A stretch of DNA of 17,189 nucleotides from Phycisphaerales bacterium UBA1910 (GTDB taxonomy: Bacteria; Planctomycetota; Phycisphaerae; Phycisphaerales; UBA1924): NCBI GenBank assembly GCA_002337545.1, contig DDGE01000071.1:973-18161 (forward strand), given 5' to 3'. The translations under genes and the position numbers were made by a program. Positions 8,597-14,409 of the stretch are shown in pieces (the stretch's first letter is position 1; the number at the start of each line of letters is the position of its first letter). The notes under the pieces are model-generated. The model ran no database searches. It worked only from the letters and a program-made list of their open reading frames with translations, and was not told the DNA's origin.

Positions 8597-10804
8597 TCAT
8601 GGGCACCCGGCGTTGAATGCGTTGAGGAATGCTGAAACATCGAAGAAATCGAGCGTGCCGTCACCGGTGAAGTCCGCCAACGGATCGCTCGCGTTGTACG
8701 CGTTGAGGAACGCGCTGACATCGAAGAAGTCCAGCACGCCGTCACCCGTGATATCCGCGGCGCACGCGTTGCCCTCGACACTGATGATCGCGATCGCCTC
8801 GCTCGCGCAGACGACCCACATCTCGTAGCCGTTCGGGGTCTCTCTCGACTCCAGATCCCAGATCTGATTGTGCGGCAGCGGGCTAGTTGGCTGCGACCAG
8901 ACCCGCCATACGCCGTCCTTGAGTTGCGCCACGCCGCCCGGGTACGGGAAGGTCTGATCGAACATCGAGATCCAGACCGAGCCGTCGGGCGCGACCTCCA
9001 CGTTATGGATGTCGTCGCTGGGTAGCGGCGAGTTGCTCAGGTCGTACGTATCATACAGTCCGGTCGCAGGGTCGTAGTGATAGAGCCCCATCCCCGAAGC
9101 GAGCCACAGCGTGCCGTCAACCGCGACATCGAATGCCCAGAAGTGGTATCCCGTCGAGTCGCGATCGAGCCCGACCGCCTCGCGCGGGATCACATCCCAT
9201 GTCACGCCGTCGGTGTTCGCGATTCCGAACTGTGTACCGATGTATACCCGGCTCGGATCGCTGGGGTCCGGCACGATCCCGCAGATGCTCCCACTGGGCA
9301 ATCCGTCCGCGTACCCGAACTGCTGCCAGCTCCCGTCGTCACGCTCCATGAACGCGACGCCGCGATCGGTCGCAGCCCACCCGCGCCCGTCATTGGCGAA
9401 GCTGATGAACTCGAAGTCGTAGGTCTGCGGGATGAGATCGATGAACCCGAATCCGTCGTACTCTCGGAGCCCGTTGTTCGTCGGCGCGAAGAGCAGGTTG
9501 TTGTTCTCTCGGAACGCGACCGCGCTCGTGTTGTCCGTCGGGTAGGGCCAGGGCAGGCCGAATCCGTATGTCGCGATATTTGCGTTCGTCCATGTGCGAT
9601 CGGGGTGCATGATGTCGAAGCCGCCGGTCCCGGGGGCCGCGTTGGCCGTCATGGCCACATCGCCGTTGGGAGCGAGCGTGACATCACGCGCAAAGTAGTC
9701 AAGCATCCCGGTGTTGGTCATCCGGTACCGCTGCCACTGACCGTTCTCAAACTTCGATGCTCCGCCGATGCCGCCGGCCCAGAACGCGCCCTTGGAGTCC
9801 TCGGTCAGCACATAAGTGTGGTTGCCCGACCCCCAGTTGCCGAGGTGCGTCCAGACGCCCTCGTCCCAGAGAAACACATCCGCGTAGTAGGTCCCGAGCA
9901 GCACGCGGTTGCCGGAGACCGGCTCAATGATCGCGACCTCGGAGCCCAGCCCGGCGGGGTAGCCGCCGACGATCGAGTACGTGCCGTCCGGGTGACGGAA
10001 CGCGATGCCCTCATCGGTGGTGAGCAGCATGTCCCCGTTGGGGAGCACCGGGTTCTTCCCGCCCATGCCCGTGGGGAGCGGGTCCGAAGGCGGCGGTGTC
10101 GGGCTTCCGTACCAGATGAAGAGCCCATCCTTGTAGGTCGTCATGCCCATGGTGCTCGAGCCGAACCACACCGTGTAGCCGCCCGACGCGTCCTCCTGCA
10201 CCCCGACATAGTCTACATCATCCCAGCCGGCCCACCAGGGCAGCCCGTTGCTGGTATCCCACGAGTTCCATGTGTCCGTCGCCGGATCGTACTGCGAGAG
10301 CCCGCCGTCGGGCCCGCCGCCCCAAGTGTCGCAGCCCATCCAGATCGTGCCGTCCGGCGCGATCGAGAGCGCGTTCACTGAGTTGCCGGCGATCCCGGAG
10401 TTGGCGGTGGTGTACTTCGTCACGCACCATTCATCCTGGCTCGGATCGAACCGAAGGAGCCCGCGCCCCGTTCCGATCCACATCACCCCGTCGTCTGTTC
10501 GCACGAGGTCACTGAAGCGCGGCGACCCGATCTCCTGCCCGATCTGCGGGCAGTCAACATTATTGAGCACACGCCAGAGGTTGTCGCCTTCGAGGTGCGC
10601 CATGCCGCCTTCCTCCCAGAACGGGATGTACCCCGCAATCCAGGGGGAGTCATCGTCATCGATGTAGATGACCTGCGTGTAGTCACCCGGGATCCCGGTG
10701 TTGCTCGGACGGAGCAGCTCCCAAGAGACATCGCCAGGCTCCGCGTATAAGACGGATGACATGAGTACCAACGAATATGCGGCAGTGATTGTGCGTGCGA
10801 ACAT
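8597..10804 (-). CDS. Secreted two-component-regulator-type beta-propeller protein with GC-type dockerin end
   Basis: 735 aa. The ATG at 10804 is preceded by a purine-rich GGAGAAGGAAG ribosome site. Residues 1-21 form a signal peptide (core SLVLMSSVL, cleavage near LYA|EPG). The body is built of short repeats of the Reg_prop type that form sensor propellers in hybrid two-component regulators: DGVMWIGTGRGLLRFDP (about 105-121), DGTIWMGCDTWGG (about 151), DGTLWLASGMGLYHYDP and DGSVWISMFDQ further on. No transmembrane, histidine kinase or DNA-binding part follows; the protein instead ends with the dockerin-like module encoded by 8600-8764. It is therefore a stand-alone exported propeller rather than a sensor kinase. 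It is the first gene of the three-gene run and lies directly behind the sigma-54-type promoter at 10852-10868. Ligand unknown. Confidence 0.9.
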   Translation of the reverse strand: MFARTITAAYSLVLMSSVLYAEPGDVSWELLRPSNTGIPGDYTQVIYIDDDDSPWIAGYIPFWEEGGMAHLEGDNLWRVLNNVDCPQIGQEIGSPRFSDLVRTDDGVMWIGTGRGLLRFDPSQDEWCVTKYTTANSGIAGNSVNALSIAPDGTIWMGCDTWGGGPDGGLSQYDPATDTWNSWDTSNGLPWWAGWDDVDYVGVQEDASGGYTVWFGSSTMGMTTYKDGLFIWYGSPTPPPSDPLPTGMGGKNPVLPNGDMLLTTDEGIAFRHPDGTYSIVGGYPAGLGSEVAIIEPVSGNRVLLGTYYADVFLWDEGVWTHLGNWGSGNHTYVLTEDSKGAFWAGGIGGASKFENGQWQRYRMTNTGMLDYFARDVTLAPNGDVAMTANAAPGTGGFDIMHPDRTWTNANIATYGFGLPWPYPTDNTSAVAFRENNNLLFAPTNNGLREYDGFGFIDLIPQTYDFEFISFANDGRGWAATDRGVAFMERDDGSWQQFGYADGLPSGSICGIVPDPSDPSRVYIGTQFGIANTDGVTWDVIPREAVGLDRDSTGYHFWAFDVAVDGTLWLASGMGLYHYDPATGLYDTYDLSNSPLPSDDIHNVEVAPDGSVWISMFDQTFPYPGGVAQLKDGVWRVWSQPTSPLPHNQIWDLESRETPNGYEMWVVCASEAIAIISVEGNACAADITGDGVLDFFDVSAFLNAYNASDPLADFTGDGTLDFFDVSAFLNAFNAGCP

Positions 10805-10843
10805 TGGACTTCCTTCTCCCCTAAGGAGTTGTGTGATTCACTC

Positions 10844-10999
10844 AGTTCTCATGCAACAGGCGTGCCAGCAATTGATCCGTCTTCTGGACCAAATAAGGCC
10901 GATGATGACCGGCGGTTGCTGGCCGGAATTGTGGGTGGTGGCCATTATTTGCCATCTCGCTCGATGAAAAATGTAGGGATGGCCTTTGAGTTCTCATGC
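10844..10999. repeat. 11-base direct repeat AGTTCTCATGC, two copies 145 bases apart
   Basis: Copies are at 10844-10854 and 10989-10999. On the minus strand both read GCATGAGAACT. The promoter-proximal copy begins in the -12 element of the sigma-54-type promoter and continues into the start region. The distal copy is preceded by a GG-N10-GC spacing, though the rest of the -24/-12 consensus is absent there. Confidence 0.6.
10852..10868 (-). promoter_or_regulatory. Sigma-54 (RpoN) -24/-12 promoter of the three-gene operon
   Basis: Read on the minus strand the site is CTGGCACG-CCTG-TTGCA. It matches the established consensus YTGGCACG-N4-TTGCW at every defined position, with exactly 10 bases between the invariant GG and GC. 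The predicted transcription start is near 10841, giving a leader of about 37 bases to the ATG at 10804. Sigma-54 promoters need an enhancer-binding ATPase bound roughly 80-150 bases upstream (about 10920-10990). No such regulator gene lies in the window. Confidence 0.8.
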
Positions 11000-11204
11000 T
11001 CCTCCGCATCCGAGATTCGAATCTATTCGATACAGCGGGATAATGGACGGAGTCGTTTCGTTGATTGTGATTTCCATCGTGTAGCCAGACTACTGGTTTG
11101 CTGTTGCAACCTATAGATGCCAGCAGGCTTGCACAGGTACCATGCGGTCGTTGCGAAGCGCTCTCCCCAGTATCCCGGCTATTGGGTCAGAGCGGTGTAG
11201 CTTT

Positions 11205-13661
11205 TTACTCACTTTGGGTTTTCAGCTGTTCGAGCAGTTGAGTGGCATATACAACCCTGCGGTGTTCCTCGCCGAGCGAATCGATGAGTTCGGATCGGGC
11301 AGGATCGAGTAAGGCGATTGCGTTCTGCGTTTCGCCCTGCATCATCAAGCACTCGGCCCATTTCACGCTAAACTGAGCAGCGATCCAATGCCCTCGGGGA
11401 AGCAGCGCTTTGCTCATCAGCGCCGCTTCTTTCAGCATGGCTTGTGCTACTGATATGTTCGATTGCTCAAGATGCATCACACCCGCGTTGTGGATCGTGA
11501 TCGCCAAGCGCAGGCTTGGGTCCCCGGGGTTCACGCGGAAGATCGCGATTGCCTCGTCGAACAGCTCGCCGGCTTCATCAAACGCACCTCGCGCACGCAG
11601 CAGATCCGCGAGGTTGTTGAGCGTGATGCCCACCCGTTCATGCGTGGGGCCAAACACGGCCCGTCGGCGTGCAAGCAGTTCGAAGTGCTGTGCCTCCGCT
11701 TCTTCGCTGCGACCGAGATCATTGAGGATCTCCGCACGGTTGCTCAGGCATGCCAGCGTGTCCGGGTGATTCTCAGAGCGAACCTCTGTGAGCAGCATGA
11801 GTGCACGCTCGTATGTCTGCAATGCTTCATCAAATCGTTCGAGTCGTTTGAACGAGACCCCAAGTCCAATGAGTGTCTGAGAAGCAACCCTTTTCGCGGA
11901 GTCGGCCTGGTGACCGTTAAGGATGCTGAGCGCGCGCTCGTAGGCCTCGATAGATTCTTCGAATGAACCCTGTTCGTACAGAAGCGCTCCACGCTGGTGC
12001 TCAAGCTGCGCACGCAGCTGGCTGTGTGAATCGGAGTCGTCTAGAGACTGAGCGAACTGCTGGGCACGATCGAGCGTCGAAGTGGCCTCATCCAGACGCG
12101 TGGTTGAGGTCTGGATCTGGGCCAGCACGCCAAGCGCCGCGGCAAGCTGAGGGGTCGCCGGCGGTTCCTGCAACTCAAAGGCCTGAATCGCTGCAAGGAT
12201 TTGGGCCTCCGCTGGCTCGTAACTGCCCAGTCGGGTATAGGTTTCACCCAGTGTGTGCTGCAGCGTGCCTTGCATATCTGGGTAGTCGCCGAATCGATCA
12301 CCGACTCGCACCGACGCGACATCCAGCAGTTCTGTCACACGCATGTCTGATCCGCTCTGTCCTGGATCCACCTGTGCGAGCAACTCGTTGAAGAAGGTGC
12401 TCACTAGAAGCTGCTTATCCAGTTCCGTCTCGGCTTCGTTCCGCTCCTGCTCAGCGATCCGATTGGCGGCGTTCGCTCGCACGATCCCAACGCTCAATCC
12501 CGTGATGGTCCCAACCGCACCGAGAGTCACGACGGAGGCGAGGGCGAGCCCCACACGATGACGGCGTGCGAACTTGCGGATCTGGTATGCCGTGCTTGCT
12601 CTTCGGGCATCAATCGGGCGGTTCGCAAGGACGGCCTCAATGTCCGATGAGAACGCGTCGACGCTCGCATATCTTCGCTCCTTGTCCTGTTCCAGCGCGT
12701 GAAGGATCACCGTGTCCAGATCAGACTCCAGCTTGGGAACAAGGCTCGATGGTGGCTTGGGTGGATGCTCAAGAACACGGCGGATGATCTCATTCATCGA
12801 GCCCGTCATATCGTGCGGGAGCTTACCCGTGATCAGCTCGTACAGCAACACGCCCAACGCGTAGACATCCGTGCGCGAATCGATCTTGTCGGGATCGCCC
12901 CGGAGCTGTTCTGGTGAGGCGTACGCCAGAGTTCCCATGAACTCGCCGGCTACCGTGCGTGCCATCGTGACCGATTCTTCAAGGTCATCCTTCGCAAGCC
13001 CGAAGTCCAGAACCTTGGGGCTGCCCGTGGGATCCATGAGGATGTTCCCGGGCTTGAGGTCACGGTGCAGCACACCTCGCTGATGCGCTGCCTGCACCCC
13101 GCTGCAGATCTCGATGAACAACCGTAAACGCTCCTCGATGCTTAACGACTCCTGTTTGATGTACCCATCGAGTGTTGGTCCGTCTACGAGCTCCATCGCG
13201 AGGTATCCGCGTCCGGCCTCGGTATGGCCGCGATCGAGGATCGAAACTACATTGGGATGCTGAATGCGTGCCGCCAGATCGATCTCTCGCTCGAAGCGGA
13301 GCTGCTGTTTCTGCGAGGCCAGAGACCCATGCAACAACACCTTGATTGCTACACCGCGTCCAGTAGAGAGCTGCTTGGCAGCGAAAACGATCCCCTGCCC
13401 ACCCCGATGGATTTCACGCCCGACCTCATAGCCGGGGACGCGAAGCGAGCCGTCCGTAGCCTCGGGTGTCATCGATGCAACGGACCGGAACTGCCCTGCC
13501 AGCTCGTCGAGCTTTGTCAGTTCTTCAAGACGGGATCTGCATCGCGGGCACATCTCAAGGTGAGACCTGAGCGTGTCCAGTGGGCGTTCACCGGTTCGCT
13601 CATCTGCGTGCTCGTTCGCCCTGATGCGCTCGAGCTCACCGATGGTCAGGTGCACGCTCAT
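11205..13661 (-). CDS. Membrane Ser/Thr protein kinase with N-terminal anti-sigma-type zinc motif and C-terminal TPRs
   Basis: 818 aa, ATG at 13661 overlapping the sigma-factor stop (ATGA). Residues 34-41 are H-x3-C-x2-C (HLEMCPRC), the ZAS/zf-HC2 zinc motif of anti-sigma factors. Residues 78-345 are a complete Hanks-type kinase: glycine loop at 86-92 (RGGQGIV), VAIK Lys107, alpha-C Glu126, catalytic HRDLKPGN (Asp201, Lys203, Asn206), DFG Asp219, ASPE at 248-251 and DVYALG at 265-270. All key residues are present, so it should be active. A single membrane span is likely at 369-392, preceded by RKFARRHR. Residues about 460-815 hold roughly seven or eight TPR-like helical pairs (for example NNLADLLRARGAFDEAGELF), which would lie outside the cytoplasm if the kinase is inside. 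The likely role is to sense a signal and control the coupled ECF sigma factor, by phosphorylation, by zinc-motif binding, or both. That partnership is inferred from gene overlap. Confidence 0.92.
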   Translation of the reverse strand: MSVHLTIGELERIRANEHADERTGERPLDTLRSHLEMCPRCRSRLEELTKLDELAGQFRSVASMTPEATDGSLRVPGYEVGREIHRGGQGIVFAAKQLSTGRGVAIKVLLHGSLASQKQQLRFEREIDLAARIQHPNVVSILDRGHTEAGRGYLAMELVDGPTLDGYIKQESLSIEERLRLFIEICSGVQAAHQRGVLHRDLKPGNILMDPTGSPKVLDFGLAKDDLEESVTMARTVAGEFMGTLAYASPEQLRGDPDKIDSRTDVYALGVLLYELITGKLPHDMTGSMNEIIRRVLEHPPKPPSSLVPKLESDLDTVILHALEQDKERRYASVDAFSSDIEAVLANRPIDARRASTAYQIRKFARRHRVGLALASVVTLGAVGTITGLSVGIVRANAANRIAEQERNEAETELDKQLLVSTFFNELLAQVDPGQSGSDMRVTELLDVASVRVGDRFGDYPDMQGTLQHTLGETYTRLGSYEPAEAQILAAIQAFELQEPPATPQLAAALGVLAQIQTSTTRLDEATSTLDRAQQFAQSLDDSDSHSQLRAQLEHQRGALLYEQGSFEESIEAYERALSILNGHQADSAKRVASQTLIGLGVSFKRLERFDEALQTYERALMLLTEVRSENHPDTLACLSNRAEILNDLGRSEEAEAQHFELLARRRAVFGPTHERVGITLNNLADLLRARGAFDEAGELFDEAIAIFRVNPGDPSLRLAITIHNAGVMHLEQSNISVAQAMLKEAALMSKALLPRGHWIAAQFSVKWAECLMMQGETQNAIALLDPARSELIDSLGEEHRRVVYATQLLEQLKTQSE

Positions 13662-14260
13662 TGCGTCAGCTCCTCAACACCATGAAAGGTCACGCGGAGT
13701 TCTTCGAGTCGCTTGAGCATCCGGTACCTGGCCTGATACACAGCGTCTCGAGTGAGTCCAAGCTGCCGCGCGACTTCCGCTGCCGGCACTTCCCGAAATG
13801 TCGTGAGCTCGAAGATCTGAAAGTGGGAGGGGCTCACCTCGCTGCGGAGTTGGTTCAGGCACATCGAAAGCGCGTGATGCTCCCAATCCTGTTCCCAAGC
13901 CTGCTTGGCGGTCGTCTCGTCTGGGAGCGCGGAAAAGAAAGTTGTCCGGTCGATCACACGCGGCCCCTGCTTGGGTGAGCGGGCATCATCGCGACGCTGA
14001 GAGCGGATCGAGTTGTACATGAGTGCGAAAAGCCAAGACCCCAGCCTACCCCGCGACCTGTCGTATTCACCATCGCGGTACTGCTCAACAAACCTGACGA
14101 GGGTGTCCTGAGTCGCGTCTTCCGCCTGCTCCTCAGACAGCCCGCATCGGCGAGCGAATCGTACCATTGGTGTACGGAATCGATCTGTAAACCGTTGCCA
14201 GGCATCGTTATGCGATGCCTGGAGTTGCTCCAGCAGTATGGTCGTGGTCTCCCATTGCAC
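13658..14260 (-). CDS. ECF-type RNA polymerase sigma factor, kinase-associated
   Basis: 200 aa. The start is a GTG at 14260: an in-frame TAA at 14288-14290 lies just upstream, no usable ATG comes before region 2, and the upstream ribosome site is weak. Residues 18-90 are sigma region 2, including the acidic stretch EEQAEDATQDT that contacts RNA polymerase and the promoter-melting segment RGRLGSWLFALMYNSIRSQRR. Residues about 140-188 are region 4 with a helix-turn-helix (VPAAEVARQLGLTRDAVYQA) that reads the -35 element. Region 3 and long extra domains are absent, as in ECF factors. It overlaps the kinase gene by four bases, so translation is probably coupled and the products made in ratio. Planctomycetes are known to carry many such sigma-kinase pairs. 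Since the acidic region 2.2 motif is intact, it need not depend on phosphorylation for polymerase binding. Confidence 0.92.
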   Translation of the reverse strand: MQWETTTILLEQLQASHNDAWQRFTDRFRTPMVRFARRCGLSEEQAEDATQDTLVRFVEQYRDGEYDRSRGRLGSWLFALMYNSIRSQRRDDARSPKQGPRVIDRTTFFSALPDETTAKQAWEQDWEHHALSMCLNQLRSEVSPSHFQIFELTTFREVPAAEVARQLGLTRDAVYQARYRMLKRLEELRVTFHGVEELTQ

Positions 14261-14297
14261 TTCGCCAAGTCTACAGGTTTGGGGGGATTACAGCAAC

Positions 14298-14334
14298 GCT
14301 CATGGGCTTTAAAGCCCGTTGAGCAAGTTTTTTT
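14298..14334 (+). terminator. Terminator-like or attenuator hairpin in the divergent intergenic gap
   Basis: On the plus strand GCTCA-T-GGGCTTTAAAGCCC-GT-TGAGC is followed by AAG and seven T (14328-14334). The core is a perfect 14-base palindrome (14304-14317). RNA could pair GCUCA with UGAGC and GGGCU with AGCCC around a UUAA loop. No plus-strand gene ends upstream, so it is either an attenuator in the leader of the gene at 14410, a shield against upstream transcription, or a DNA operator for either divergent promoter. Confidence 0.6.
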
Positions 14335-14360
14335 GGCAGATCCTGTCAGATCAGTATGCT
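14333..14360 (+). promoter_or_regulatory. Putative sigma-70-like promoter of the heptapeptide-repeat gene
   Basis: TTGGCA (14333-14338, five of six to TTGACA) and TATGCT (14355-14360, four of six to TATAAT) are separated by 16 bases. The start of transcription would be near 14367, giving a leader of about 43 bases to the ATG at 14410. The -35 box overlaps the end of the T-run of the hairpin. An ECF-type promoter cannot be excluded, since the target sequence of the neighbouring sigma factor is unknown. Confidence 0.4.
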
Positions 14361-14409
14361 CCCGCGGCCAGACACAGCAGTTACCCATTCCACGCGATCG
14401 GAGCACGAG

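Larger units (their letters stand above)
10805..11204. other. 400-base intergenic region between the kinase gene and the propeller operon
   Basis: I see no credible gene here; the short open frames give protein with no family features. It contains the 3' flank of the kinase gene, the sigma-54-type promoter (10852-10868), an 11-base direct repeat (10844-10854 and 10989-10999), a 12-base perfect palindrome AGATTCGAATCT at 11013-11024, and a distant inverted repeat GGCCAT / ATGGCC (10940-10945 and 10979-10984). On the minus strand a weak stem CCGGC / GCCGG (about 10909-10926) is the only terminator-like structure after the kinase gene and is not convincing. The palindromes are candidates for activator sites, but each could occur by chance in a window this size. 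Confidence 0.5.

Noticed and set aside
11013..11024. 12-base perfect palindrome AGATTCGAATCT
   Set aside because: About four such palindromes are expected by chance in 17 kb, and it is somewhat far from the predicted transcription start; kept only as a note.
10829..11116. Plus-strand 95-codon open frame in the intergenic region
   Set aside because: No ribosome site, no family features, and it runs across the sigma-54-type promoter and its upstream region; most likely chance.
14356..14409. Upstream ATG at 14356 as the start of the heptapeptide-repeat gene
   Set aside because: It lacks a good ribosome site, overlaps a candidate -10 box, and would put 18 residues before the signal peptide.
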